DNA of 64,000 nucleotides, taken from positions 61,567,872 to 61,631,871 of the forward strand of contig CM043953.1 in the NCBI GenBank assembly GCA_014529385.2, in the 5' to 3' direction. This stretch comes from Adiantum capillus-veneris (lineage: Eukaryota > Streptophyta > Polypodiopsida > Polypodiales > Pteridaceae). Within the stretch, counting starts at the first letter, position 1, and every line of letters starts with the position of its first letter. Of this stretch, positions 50,347 to 61,587 are shown piece by piece. A program made the translations under genes and the position numbers. The notes beneath the pieces were generated by a model, which was given only the letters and a program-made list of their open reading frames with translations, had not been told where the DNA came from and did not search any database.

Positions 50347-50443
50347 GGGAGAGCGTTACCTGCTCTTTGCTTAAGGGCGCCGAAAAACTCAGATCTGAGA
50401 TCTGAGTTTTTGGGCGCGCTCGGTTATTTTTTTTACCCCAGCT
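48960..50443. other. CACTA right non-coding region with microsatellites
   Basis: No gene. At 49,220-49,310 and 49,520-49,610 two similar blocks of taaatcta / acgtaaatct words are repeated. 49,870-50,343 is dense in CT, GT and GA microsatellites and repeated catg-ctctctcttt-cctctctcaatg units. ORFs in it are products of the simple repeats. Confidence 0.7.
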
Positions 50444-50561
50444 GGCGTCGCTATGAGCGTCGCTATAAGCGTCGCTATGAGCGTCGCAAATTTACAAAGA
50501 AATTTGCGACGCTCATAGCGACGTCGGGAAATTTTTTTTTGAGCGTCGCTAATATGAAGAG
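50444..50561. repeat. CACTA subterminal repeat array, right
   Basis: At least seven GCGTCGCTA-type words, including a hairpin of gcgtcgcaaattt..aaatttgcgacgc at about 50,483-50,513, just inside the right terminal repeat. Confidence 0.85.
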
Positions 50562-50576
50562 CCTCTTGTAGTGTTC

Positions 50577-52713
50577 GGAAAGGATGAACAGGACAATCAT
50601 GGAACGAGCACGAAGAATGCGGCTACATGCAGGCCTACCGCTTGAGCTTTGGGCGGAAGCTGTAAGTAGCTCTGTGTACTTAATCAACCGGTCAACCTCA
50701 ACGGCATTGGATGGGGGAGTTCCAGAAGAGGCATGGACAGGTAAACCGGTGAATTATGCATTTCTCAAAGTGTTTGGGTGTGAGGATTTCATGCACATAG
50801 ATAGAAGCCTAAGATCAAAGCTAGATGCAAAATCCAAAAAGTGTTTCTTCATTGGCTATGGAGAAGGAGACTTTGGGTATCTCCTATTGAATCCTGAAGA
50901 TGGTAAAATCTTAAGGAGTAGGGATGTAATTTTTAACAAACAAAATATGTACAAAGATTACTTGGAAAGAGAACAAACAAAAGAAACACGTGATGAGTAC
51001 ATGGAGCTTGAGGACGGTGAAGACTCAAGGACTGAAAACGGTGACAATGGGCAACCAAATGAGGAGCCTCAACCTATTCCCCGAAGATCTACAAGAGCAA
51101 GTAGACCTCCAGAAAGGTTTGTTCCTTCCTTCAACCATCTCTTGATCTCAGATTCTGGAGAGTCGGAATCATACGAAGAAGCTATGCAACATGAATCCAA
51201 AGAAGAATGGACGAAGAGCATGCAAGTGGAGATGGACTCACGACATCGCAACCAAACATGGGAGTTGGTTGAGTTTCCTAAAGGTAAGCGGGCACTTCAA
51301 AACAAATGGGTGTACAAGCTGAAGGAAGAAGAAGGTGGGAAGAAAAGGTACAAGTCTAGGCTTGTGGTAAAAGGTTTTTCTCAAAAGAAAGGTATTGACT
51401 TCAATGAGATATTTTCTCCTGTTGTAAAAATGAACTCAATTACGCTTGTCTTAAGCCTTGTGGCTGCTCATGATTTAAATCTCGAGCAAATGGATGTAAA
51501 TACGGCATTCCCTCACGGTGACTTAGAGGAGGAAATCTACATGCTTCAACCAAAGGGGTATGAAGTAAAAGGTAAGGAGAAAATGGTTTTCAGATTAAAG
51601 AAGAGCTTGTATGGTTTAAAGCAAGCATCAAGACAATGGTACTTGAACTTTGATCGATGGATGTTGGATCACGGATTCACAAGATGCAACTCGGATCACT
51701 GCGTCTACACGGAGAATTTGGGAGATGGAAAATTCATCATCCTAATGTTGTATGTTGATGACATGTTGATTGCAAGTGCTAACATGCAGGACATCAAAGA
51801 CCTAAAAGAGGAGCTGTCCAAATCTTTTTCAATGAAAGATTTAGGTGTTGCAAAGAGGATACTTGGTATGAAAATATCAAGGGACAGGACGAAGAAGACA
51901 ATAAAGGTATCTCAAGAAGATTACATCAAGAAGGTACTAGAAAGGTTTGCAATGCAAAATGCAAAACCAGTTTCTACACCTTTGGCTGGTCATTTTAAAC
52001 TAACGAAGGATATGTGTCCAAAGACACAAGAGGAGATAGCCTATATGTCTAAAGTTCCATATGCTGCAGCGGTAGGTTCTCTAATGTATGCTATGGTCTG
52101 GACAAGGCCAGACATTACACATGCAGTGGGAGTTGTGAGTAGGTTCATGGACAACCCAGGTAAAGAGCTTTGGCAAGCTGTGAAGTGGATACTTAGGTAT
52201 CTAAAAGGGACAACAACAAATGCTTTGTATTTTGGAGGAATTGATATTTTTCTAGAAGGGTATGCTGATGCAGATATGGCAGGTGACAAAGATACTCGAA
52301 GGAGCACTACTGGCTATGTGTTCACAATTGGAGGCACAGCAGAAAGCTGGGCTTCAAAGATGCAGAAAGTGGTTTCACTTTCTACCACGGAAGTAGAGTA
52401 TGTAGCAATGGCAGAGGCAAGCAAAGAAATTCTGTGGCTTCACAGATTCTTAGAGGAGCTTGGATTCAAACAAGACAATTGTGTCTTGTACAGTGATAGC
52501 CAAAGCGCTATCCATCTTGTGAAGAACTCAGCCTTTCATTCAAGGACAAAGCACATTGAGGTGAGATATCACTTCATACACACTCTTTTGGAAGAGGGAC
52601 AACTAAAGCTAGGAAAGGTGCATACAAGTGAAAATCCTGCAGACATGTTTACAAAGGTGGTCAACAAGGAGAAGTTGAGCTTTTGCTCATCTTCAATCGG
52701 AATTCAAGGATAA
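50577..52713 (+). pseudogene. Copia-2 integrase end, RT and RNase H
   Basis: It resumes right after the TTC duplication and stays open for over 700 codons. It contains the integrase C-terminal part (MNRTIMERARRMRLHAGLP, FGCEDFMHIDRSLRSKLD), RT (MDVNTAFPHGDLEEEIYM, active site YVDDM) and RNase H (ADADMAGDKDTRRSTTGY, SDSQSAIHLVKN). It ends IGIQG then TAA. Both positions that are nonsense in Copia-1 are sense here. Taken alone this half is undamaged; the element is dead because of the upstream breaks and the CACTA insertion. Confidence 0.92.
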
Positions 52714-52773
52714 GAAGCCAGAATGGAAAGCAGTCACAGGTTTGGTTTGGAGATCAGTCTCCAAGTGGGAGAT

Positions 52774-53496
52774 TCTTAAGTATGGAGCCTGATTTACCCT
52801 TGTAATTTTCTGTGGTAAAAGTGCACATTTGTAAGGCCCCCAGTATGAGGAGAAGCCATCGTGCGTGAAGGAAAATCACTCATCGAAAACCAACATTTTC
52901 ACGGACAAGAATCAGGGGCAACTTTAGAGGCCTCGGGGCGGAGGCCCCCGAGACTTTTTTTTTTCGCCGGAATATTATGGCCGGACGGCGGCCGGAAAGT
53001 GGTCAGAAAACAACCGGTCAATTGGCCGGTGGCCGGTAGTAAATGGCCGATGGCTGGTGGCCGAATTCAAAAGCGGACTTGTCTTCTCAAGGGAGGATTG
53101 GAGGGTCCGATTTGGACTTATTCGCACAAGGGCGGCTACACATGGCTGTCTCTCATAAGAGAGGGCAGCCCTTTTGGCCTATAAAAGGAGGCCATTTCTA
53201 CGCACATTTCATAGTGTGAAGTTGATGCAACAAGGTGAGTGTGAGGTAGTGAGAGTGAAGCAAGGCGGGAGCTCCATTAAGGGTATAATCCCTTTGTAAA
53301 CTACTTCTTGTTTTGAAGTACTAAAGCCATTGAGTGGCTGCTTTCCCATGGACGTAGCCCACATTGGGTGAACCACGTATATCGTGTGTACTCTCTCTCT
53401 CTCTCTACTCTATAATCTTGTGTATATAAATGATCTGTCACTCTCCATTAAGTAATCTACTCAATTATCTATTTAGCTATGTCTTATTTCCTAACA
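52774..53496 (+). repeat. Copia-2 3' LTR
   Basis: 723 bp, preceded by purine tract ccaagtgggaga. It has a GC-rich hairpin module (gcctcggggc..gcccccgaga, about 52,930-52,950) and fewer U3 minisatellite units than the 5' LTR, and lacks a gcggccacacatgggc-type block. The element's two LTRs thus differ by module exchange as well as substitutions. Confidence 0.9.
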
Positions 53497-53501
53497 ATTC
53501 G

Positions 53502-54314
53502 AGTCTCTGCCGCCAAGATATTGGCCGATAAAGATTCATCGGGGGCTGGTTTTGTACCAGTCCAGTCCGCTCGATCGGAGTGCCATTTGAGAATTTTAAC
53601 CTGCAATGATTGTGGGGAATGCCTAGCATGGCTGCGGTAAGAAGCTTTGGGCTATTTACATCGAGTGCCAAGGAAATTCCTTTCTGCAAAAACAATCACC
53701 ATACTTGCATTTTAAATGCATGTGGCATTATACGAGATGTTGGAGAGGGCGCGCCGGCAAGAAAATTTAGGATGATATTGTTAGTCAAGGACTGTTGAAG
53801 AAAGATGTTGTGCTTGGCCATGCTTTAGTCGGCATGTATACCAAATGTGGTATTCGAAGCAATGGAAGATTCAGTTGATACGCATGATAAATGAGGTGCC
53901 CTTTGAGAGCCGCTAGGACACTAATCACTGCCTTGACCGGCATGTGTACAAAATATAGTGCCTTCATTTTTTTGTCTGTGTGGAGAAACTCCTTAGTAGG
54001 CATGTATGCCTAAATTGGTGCCCTTACAAAGCCAAAGGGAGGCCGGCCGCCCGAAGGTTCATCTAATGGCCACTCTAATTTTAGTGGGTGTGTAAGCAAA
54101 AGAAGAAAAAGAAGGAGATGGGGGGCCGAAGAGAGCGTAGGTAGCATGGAGGGAGAAGAAGAGATGCAGAGGCTGTGGTCATGCACCGATGAGCGCGAGC
54201 CAAAGATGAGAAATGACGAGGTCGCCAGGGTGCGTGTTTTCGGCAATGGTCCGGGCAGATTTGGCGATTGCCACGTCACAAAGGGGGTTTTTATGCCTCC
54301 CTAGCAACGACGGC
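53502..54314 (+). repeat. Repeat R, copy R2, right part
   Basis: It continues R2 from AGTCTCTGCCGCC to the shared end tagcaacgacggc, with a PPR fragment in the same place as R1. It is followed at once by a third copia LTR. Confidence 0.85.
53605..53875 (+). pseudogene. PPR protein fragment inside R2
   Basis: Reads MIVGN, then TCILNACG, GEGAPARKF and, in shifted frames, LKKDVVLGHALVGMYTKCG. It includes a small insertion (ggcgcgccgg) not in R1. Same origin as 30,975-31,250. Confidence 0.6.
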
Positions 54315-55838
54315 AGTTGTGTGTGTGTGAACACACACAACTGTCCTAATGTGTTCCTAATGTGAACACATTAGGACCCCGAGGGCATTTTATCCCTCTT
54401 TAGGAGGTTTTTTCCCCAAGCATTGTATATACGCCCAATACTCTAGGGCTATCTATATTTCCATTGCATACTAAGTAACACACTCTCTATTGCGTGCCTT
54501 GAGCTTCCTTCGTCTTCTCCAAGATATGTGCGTTTCTTTGCAACCCTAATTCCAGCAATTGGTATCACAGCAGGTTGCGTCCTCCAGGGCTTAATCATCA
54601 GCAGCTCCAGTACACGCCCGCTCACTTTCTTCGGGTCATTTTGGCCTCCGTTTCCACTACAGGCAGTGCTGCACAGGCTGTTTTGTCATTTTGTGTAAAA
54701 TTTATGTCAGTGTCATTTTCTGTATAGAGTATAAGCATGTTAAATTGTCATACTTTTTGGTGTATCGGACAATGCTAACTAGCACAATTTTGACATATGC
54801 TAACTAGTACAATAACATGAGCTACATCTCCAAGATCTATGACATATGATATATCAGTAGAAAGCTCTTGAAACAAGGAATCCAAATGTACAACCTCCGA
54901 CAAATTTTGATATGAATTGTAAAAATTTTACCAGACGCCCAACTTTTTTAAAACGTGCTAACTTGAAACTGCTAACTACACAAAAAGCACGACACGTTAA
55001 CATGCTTTCACCCTATAACAGGTGCCTTAGAGTCTTCTACGGTTTGTGCTATATAGCACGTGTTGTTCACGCTCCGTTTCTCCTTTTTTCGGGCAGTTTT
55101 CACATCAGGTGCAGCATTTACCATGGTTGACAACAACAACACATATGTGTTCAAGATGTTTGCTGCTAAGGAAAGGTTGGATGTGGACAATTACCCTATG
55201 TGGCCTTATATGATGCAACATGTTCTTGTGTCAAAGGGCGTCTGGAATATTGTGCAGGGCATTGATGTACGTCCTGGTTCTGAGGATGTAGGCAATGTTG
55301 AGGATGTTGCAGGTCTTGTTGCAAGGATTAATGCTGTTAGAGTTGTTTTGCCTACGGTAGAACAAGCTCATTGGGATGTTAAGGACGCACAAGTGCATCC
55401 ATTGATTGCGTTGTCTGTAAAGCGCACCATTGTTCCTCACATCCGTTCAACAAAATTTGCAAAACATGATTGGGATATTTTGGATGGTCTTTATGTAAGT
55501 CGCAATGAGGCTAAAATTTCTTTGCTGCATAAAGAGCTAGAATCGAAGATTATGCATGAGGAAGATGATATGGAAACTTTCCTTGCTAGTGTCAAGGATA
55601 TCAATGAGCAACTTATTTCTGCAGGTGAAGTTATTTCAGACAGTTCCCTTGTGCAGATTGTTCTTGATGCCTTACCAGATTCTTACCAGACCTTTGCTAG
55701 TACTTGGAGACTAATGACCCAAGGAAATCCTAAAGTTGTCAAGTCTGATGCATTATGCACATTACTGTTGCAAGAGTCACTTTCCAAAAAAAACAGGACT
55801 AGACAGCGTGCAGTTGAACAGGCTTTTATTGCTTCTCA
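54315..55838 (+). mobile_element. Copia-3, truncated Ty1/copia (LTR, primer site, gag)
   Basis: An LTR-like stretch ends tccagca at 54,557. It is followed by TGGTATCACAGC (54,560-54,571), one base off the tRNA-iMet primer site, a 550-bp leader and gag. It stops abruptly at about 55,838 where segment B begins. The LTR start is uncertain; inverted-repeat words agttgtgtgtg..cacacacaact and tcctaatgtgttc..gaacacattagga lie at 54,315-54,375. Confidence 0.75.
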
Positions 55839-55851
55839 ATGCTATATATAA
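55123..55851 (+). pseudogene. Copia-3 gag fragment
   Basis: It starts MVDNNNTYVFKMFAAKERL and contains the copia gag core (WDILDGLYVS, LHKELESKIMHEEDD, LDALPDSYQTFAS, LLQESLSKKNRTRQ). About 240 residues are open, then the ORF runs into segment B and stops at 55,849-55,851. The zinc knuckle and everything after it are missing. It belongs to the copia gag (UBN2) group but is clearly another family than Copia-1 and -2. Confidence 0.85.
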
Positions 55852-57862
55852 AACACAATATCCTTTGAAGTTGGAATCATATTCACAAATGGATCTTTCC
55901 TAGATCAAAAAATCCATAATATTGGGTTTTTGTGAACATTCGTCCTGTCTCAAATGTTGGCTTCATCTATACTCCTTGGTACAGATACGCCCTTTTGAGT
56001 TTAAGAGGCATGGATACATCACAATTTGTTGTTCTCTTATGTAAATTGTGAGCTTATATCCGCACGTTGCCAAATGCTCATAATTGTGTGCCAATGTCGT
56101 TGATTTGAAGTCAATGAGACAGGATCTTGGCAAGCGTTAAAAGCCTTGCTTCTGATAAATATTGTCAAAGCACTTTGCTTTGTACAATAGGAAATCTTTG
56201 CCAACTTTAAAGTTAAACTGTAAAAAAGAAAGAAAACTTGAAATTATTTAACTTGGTTGTCCTGTTGTGGCAAGTTGTCTTGAGTTTTTGAAATAAAACT
56301 TGCTTGAACTTGGCCCATAGCATATCTGATACGCTAGAGAACATCGTTGTATACACCCTCTTGTGACGTAAAAACTTACAGACATCTTGGCAAGTCTCCC
56401 CCATGTTTTTATGCTCTTAGCATATTCCAAACGTGGGAAGTCTTAGCTTTGCATGATACTTCTTAGTAGATCCACTTCGGATGCTAGCATTGTTGATAGC
56501 TCATTATTTACGCCTAACTGCTAACGACGGGCCTTGCTGTCGTAATAATCGAATAACTTGCAATCAAGAAAAAAATCAAGAAATTATTTGCCAGATACGA
56601 TTACTTGGTTCAATAGATGCTCTACTTCCTATTGCCGTGGGCCTTGCCCGATTCATACCTAGCTTGGAAGCTTAAAATTACCAGACAATGCCTACTTGAG
56701 GTGTGCAATAGTGGTTGCCAACTTCTTCTGGGAAATTCGATTAAACTCAGTTTTCCACAAAACTTTCTTGTGTCTTAATTCCCAACATCCTTGCCTTATT
56801 TTCCACAAGCCCTATCTGAACTTGCCTTTACTGTTAGGCAACTCTACCTTTGTATCAAAAATCAAGCTTTGAAGATCCCTCCATAGAAATATGTAAAAAT
56901 AGTTCATACATGGATTGTAAAACCCAAAAAATGAAAGGTCATATGTGAAGACCGAATGAGGAGCGAGATACATATCAAAATGATCTGCAAACTAGACATC
57001 ATGATTTGAATTCCTTTACTGAAGCCTCCAAACTGGCTCATGACTTGCATGCATTCGATTTTCCACATGCGTTGTCGAACAACAGAAAATGACTCTTACA
57101 AGCCCGCTTCGAATGGAGGGAACATGTCTTCATAGCCGAAATGCAACATCTTGCATGCACCCATCCATACCAAGTTTCTTGTGAATCCAAGAGGACTCGC
57201 AACCATGGCGATTCTCCAAGTTGAGTCTCAAATCATGCTCGAGTGTCTAAGATCTTTCATCATAGACAATCCACAATTTTCAAATAATCCAAAAAATTTG
57301 TCGTACTTGGAACGGCCTGAAACCTATGTCTGCTTCTTGTAGTGCCATTGGCTTGCTCAACTTGGAAAAAGCTTGAGGGCTTCTGTGCATCTATGTATTT
57401 GGAGGGGTGGGCATGCACCCTTGCATGGATTTTTAGGTGGCCAAAGTGCCCAAAATTGAGCGCCTAGGTTTGAAAAGAGACCTTGAAGGTCTATGGAAGC
57501 ATAGCAGAGACAACTTCAACTGGAGGAAACGAGAGAGAGAGAGAGAGAGAGAGATGTTGCTCAACTTGGCTCACCATAGTGTCGAACTCTGCTCCAAAGG
57601 GCAACGCGAACCGAAATAGGGAGAGAAATTGTCATTTGCAAAAAAATGCAGGTCATCCCCTTCCCCGACTAAGGGTGCTTGCCCACGCGGTACTTCCTCA
57701 ACCCCGAACTCCTCTTTGTCCTTGCAAGAAGCTGCTTTCACGGCCAACACTATTGGCTCTTTGCATGTTCCATGCATGCTTCAAATGGTGCCTTTGCAGC
57801 ATGTAGCGCCTTCCACGACTTGGTTTAGCTACGTTTCCCTCATGTTCCTCCATCCTCAAGGC

Positions 57863-57865
<3 letters not shown>

Positions 57866-57934
<69 letters not shown>
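57866..57934. repeat. GA microsatellite in copy B
   Basis: About 34 GA units, versus about 20 at the paralogous site 27,526-27,565. Confidence 0.95.
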
Positions 57935-57936
<2 letters not shown>

Positions 57937-58027
57937 CAATGAATGATGCCTTCCATGCCCCTCCCCCATCCTCCATGGCTCCCCTCCCCTTGAGCTCCGC
58001 TCTCCCCCGAGCTCTGTTGTCCTGACA

Positions 58028-59960
58028 GTATGGGCAACTTTTATTTAAACCAAAGAGAGGTATTGGTGGGAATGCATGTATAAGGATGTATCTCATTTTT
58101 TGGAGTCTTGTGAAACCTATCAAATGTATTCAAATGTACGTTATCGGGATGGATTGCAACCTACATACCCACTAGCTATGCACTATAAGTGGGTAGTAGA
58201 TTTGGATACAATGCCATTAGGATTATGGCAAATGTGATACATAGTACGTGCACGAGAAGACTTAACTAACCAGGTTGAAGATCATGCTTTAACACTAGGT
58301 TGTGTTTGAGCTACAATAGTGGCTTGGCACCTCATTCTAGAAAATTGGCTCTAGGATTGTCTATTTTTCTAGAAACCTTGATCATAGGATATTATTGAGG
58401 TCCTATGACATAGAGGAAAATTCTATATATGTTTTACCCCAAAAAAAGTTTAAAATGAGAAAATTAATTTTTCAAACAATAGTAAGAAGCCACAAAATTG
58501 GCTTTTCAATTTTTAACAACTTAAATGTTTTTGAGGCCTAAAACAAGTCCACTATTTTGTTTCTAAAAATAGTATATGCATAGACTTCCATTGTATATAT
58601 ATACATGTATTTTTCAAAAAAGTTTCGATGTGCTTTAAAGGTTTTAAAGGGGTCTATATGGGATATCAAAACTTTTGAGTGATTTTTGTTTGATTGTACC
58701 TAAAAGGTGGCTCTTAAAAAATAACAATTTTACATGAAATTATCTATTTCCTTTTTTATTCAATTCCCTACATGCCGTGAGACAAGATCCTTGAAAGGTT
58801 TTGATAGGGTGCTTTGTGGTCTATGAGAACAAGAATTTACAAAAAAGTTGCCTATAGTCACAAAAGTGGCTCATGTTCACATAACCCTTGTGGTAAGAAC
58901 AAAAATCACAAAAGCGATATGTAAGTTCCTCTTAGATGATGTGATTAGCCTTTATGGATATGGTCCAAAAATAATAGCTAACAGGGGTGAGTTGGATGCC
59001 GACAAAGCCAAGGAATGTTTCTCCAAATTGGGAATTAAACTCGCTCTCTCTACTACATACAATCCCGAATGGAATGGTAATTCAAAACACGAGTATTATC
59101 TATCGTTAAAGATTTGGCTAAGACTTTCAAAGGAAAACTACTAGAGTAGCCTAGGCTATTGCCTTCTGCTTTATGGGCTGATCGTACGACTCATAGCTCA
59201 GTTATTGGTTATATTCCTTTTGAGTTGATGTATGGTCAAAAACCTATAATGCCAATTGAGAATGTAGTTCCCACATGGAATGTATTGCCTTGGGAAGATG
59301 GAATGAGTAGGGAGGACCTTCTTGATTTGCGCATACAACAATTAGAAAGAAAGCCTCAAGATATTGAGATTGCAGTAGCACGATTAAAAGATGCAACGTT
59401 GAAGAATAAGGACCAATTTGATAAAAGGCATAGGTCAGATCTAGAGCTATTGAGTAGGGTGATTGGGTGTTGATGTATGACAGTAGTCTTGATAAACAAC
59501 ATTCAACAATAAGAAAGCTTTCAAAAATATGGCTTGTTTCTTATGTCATTAAGCTTGTACACTAGAATGCAACTTATACCTTGCATGAGTTGGATGACAC
59601 AGAAATGAAAATTCCTACTGCAGGAAAAAGAATGAAGCTGTTCAAAATAAGAGGCAATACAGATCCCTTTGTTTCAAAAGAATGTCAAAATGAAGGCTCT
59701 GATGAACATGTTATGGATGAGGATGAAGAAAGAGATTATGATGCATTGGACTTCACTGGAAATGATGAGACAAAATTGATATGTATGTTGACTAAAATGA
59801 AGACTAATCCTACAAAAGATATGTTATGGATAAGGATGAAGAAAAAGACTATGATGCACTGGACTTCACTGGAAGTGATGAAGAAATTGATATGTATGTT
59901 GATTTAAATGAAGACTAATCCTACAAAAGATATGTATAGCACATATTGGAGGATGTGCAG
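58028..59960 (+). pseudogene. Decayed gypsy integrase, copy B
   Basis: Same content as 27,660-29,560 but slightly better kept. The core is at 58,848-59,144 (KFLLDDVISLYGYGPKIIANRGEL) and the C-terminal part is open at 59,159-59,473 (WADRTTHSSVIGYIPFELMYGQ, QQLERKPQDIEIAVARLKDA). It ends with the YTLHELDDTEMKIPTAGKRMK tail near 59,570-59,640. Stops between pieces make it non-functional. Confidence 0.78.
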
Positions 59961-61150
59961 GTTTAGAGGGAGTGGATGTCGTATAGTGAAAAGTGCATAA
60001 TCACCACAAGAGGTGACTTAAATTCCGGTGCCACATTACCAGCGTCAGTGGCGGGCATTGGTATATGTGTAGTTATGTATCAAGGGAGCTAAATTTTTTA
60101 TAAAAAAATTGATTTTCAAATTATCGACGCCTGTTCCGGTGACTATTCCAATGTCAGCGCGCATGCTCGTTTCGACGCTCTCTCTAGCGCGGTTTTCGAT
60201 GCCTATACCGATTTTTGTACCGACGGTACCTGCAAAAAACAAAACCATGGACTTTCTCTACGCACTTCTCTTATTCTTGCGCCTTTTCTCAAGCTCTCTC
60301 CTTCCTCACCTCTAACGGACTTGGTGCGAAACAAGCTGTCAAAAGTGTTACTCTTGCTTGTGGGTTAGCCCATAACTTTAAGGTGAGATTGTTTTCATGT
60401 CTACTTGTAGATTTAGGGTTTAAGGTTTAGAGAACATGTTATGGATGAGGATGAAGAAAGATATTATGATGCATTGGACTTCACTGCAAATGATGAGACA
60501 AAATTGATATGTATGTTGACTAAAATGAAGACTAATCCTACAAAAGATATGTTATGGATAAGGATGAAGAAAAAGACTATGATGCACTGGACTTCACTGG
60601 AAGTGATGACGAAATTGATATGTATGTTGATTTAAATGAAGACTAATCCTACAAAAGATATGTATAGCACATATTGGAGGATGTGCAGGTTTAGAGGGAG
60701 TGGATGTCGTATAGTGAAAAGTGCATAATCACTACAAGAGGTCACTTAAATTCCGGTGCCACATTACCAGCGTCAGTGGCGGGCGTTGGTATATGTGTAG
60801 GTATGTATCAAGGGAGCTAAATTTTTTTAAAAAAAATTATTTTCAAATTATCGACGCCTGTCCTGGTGACTATTCCAATGTCAGCGCGCATGCTCTTTTC
60901 GACGCTCTCTCTAGCACGGTTTTCGATGCCTATACCGATTTTTGTACCGACAGTACCTGCAAAAAACAAAACCATGGACTTTCTCTATGCACTTCTCTTA
61001 TTCTTGCGCCTTTTCTCAAGCTCTCTCCTTCCTCACCTCTAACAGACCTGGTGCAAAACAAGCTGTCAAAAGTGTTAATCTTGCTTGTGGGTTAGCCCAT
61101 AACACTAAGGTGAGATTGTTTTCATGTCTACTTGTAGATTTAGGGTTTAA
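59704..61150 (+). repeat. 728-bp tandem duplication in copy B
   Basis: The word gaacatgttatgg occurs at 59,704 and 60,432. The unit spans the end of the gypsy ORF, the CACTA-like end and the small ORF. The first unit stops at ggtttaaggttta and joins gagaacatg of the second. Segment A has one unit, so the duplication happened in B. Confidence 0.9.
60002..60431 (+). mobile_element. CACTA-like end, copy B1
   Basis: It begins CACCACAAGAGG, a one-base variant of the terminal repeat. The small ORF at 60,247 is frameshifted relative to 29,862. Confidence 0.55.
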
Positions 61151-61220
61151 GGTTTACCTTTGTGTTTGTGTGTGCGTTTTTCCAAGTTTCAGGACATTTA
61201 CAACTTCTTTTCTTGCTCAA
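60730..61220 (+). mobile_element. CACTA-like end, copy B2
   Basis: It begins CACTACAAGAGG; the small ORF starts at about 60,977 with the same frameshift as B1. The splice acceptor reads ttccaag where the A copy has tttgcag. Confidence 0.55.
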
Positions 61221-61428
61221 ATAGGATGAATGTGAGTGCTCAAACCTCTAAATACATATTAAATTTATTTGTATTAATTATATTAATAAAAGAAAATTTT
61301 ATGCTTTAAAATTTGAACGCTTTAAAAGAAATTAGGGTTTTTTATGTGAAATTTCATTTTGAATTATGAAAAAAAACTGTTCTCGTTTTTATGAAAAAAT
61401 ATTGTTTTGAAGAAATTTCGTTTATGTT

Positions 61429-61587
61429 TTAGGTTAAGTTTAGGTTATGTTAAGTTAGGTTATCTTATACGTAAGGTTAGGTTAGGTTATCTTATATGTT
61501 AGGTTAGGTTAAGTTAAGCTATGTTAGGTTAGGGTATCTTATACGTTAGGTTAGGTTAAGTTAAGCTACGTTAGGTTAAGCTACGTT
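61429..61587. repeat. Degenerate TTAGG repeat, copy B
   Basis: Longer than the A counterpart, with three tcttatacgt / tcttatatgt interruptions; it ends at the start of the palindromic array. Confidence 0.8.

Larger units (their letters stand above)
37831..50573 (-). mobile_element. En/Spm-type CACTA transposon
   Basis: 12-bp terminal inverted repeats CACTACAAGAGG (37,831-37,842) and CCTCTTGTAGTG (50,562-50,573) lie inside a TTC duplication (37,828-37,830 and 50,574-50,576), the 3-bp size expected for CACTA elements. Subterminal arrays of TAGCGACGC-type words are present at both ends. It encodes a TNP2-type transposase and a TNPA-like protein on the minus strand. It is 12,743 bp long; removing the nested LTR element leaves about 7.6 kb. 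Excision would rejoin the Copia-2 integrase frame. Confidence 0.95.
35267..53496 (+). mobile_element. Copia-2, Ty1/copia element split by a CACTA transposon
   Basis: The flanks carry ATTCG at 35,262-35,266 and 53,497-53,501. Without the 12.7-kb insert the element is about 5.5 kb: LTR 35,267-36,022, primer site, gag-pol, purine tract, LTR 52,774-53,496. It belongs to the same family as Copia-1, in the opposite orientation. The 3' LTR starts TCTTAAG where the 5' LTR has TGTTAAG, a point change in the terminal dinucleotide. Confidence 0.92.
55839..61587 (+). repeat. Segment B: second copy of 25,389-30,430
   Basis: Starts at aatgctatatataaaa, the same word as 25,389. It runs through the 3' 2.2 kb of the 6-kb insertion (ending CCTGACA at about 58,027), the integrase remnant, the 113-bp tandem repeat, the CACTA-like end and the TTAGG-like repeat. 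It differs by substitutions, microsatellite lengths and a 728-bp tandem duplication. No separate gene is present in 55,852-58,027. Confidence 0.9.

Noticed and set aside
30438-54314. R1 and R2 as a proven LTR pair bounding 31,692-34,845
   Set aside because: Terminal motifs and a purine-rich run fit, but flanking 5-bp sequences do not match and no primer site is seen, so I left it as a possibility only.
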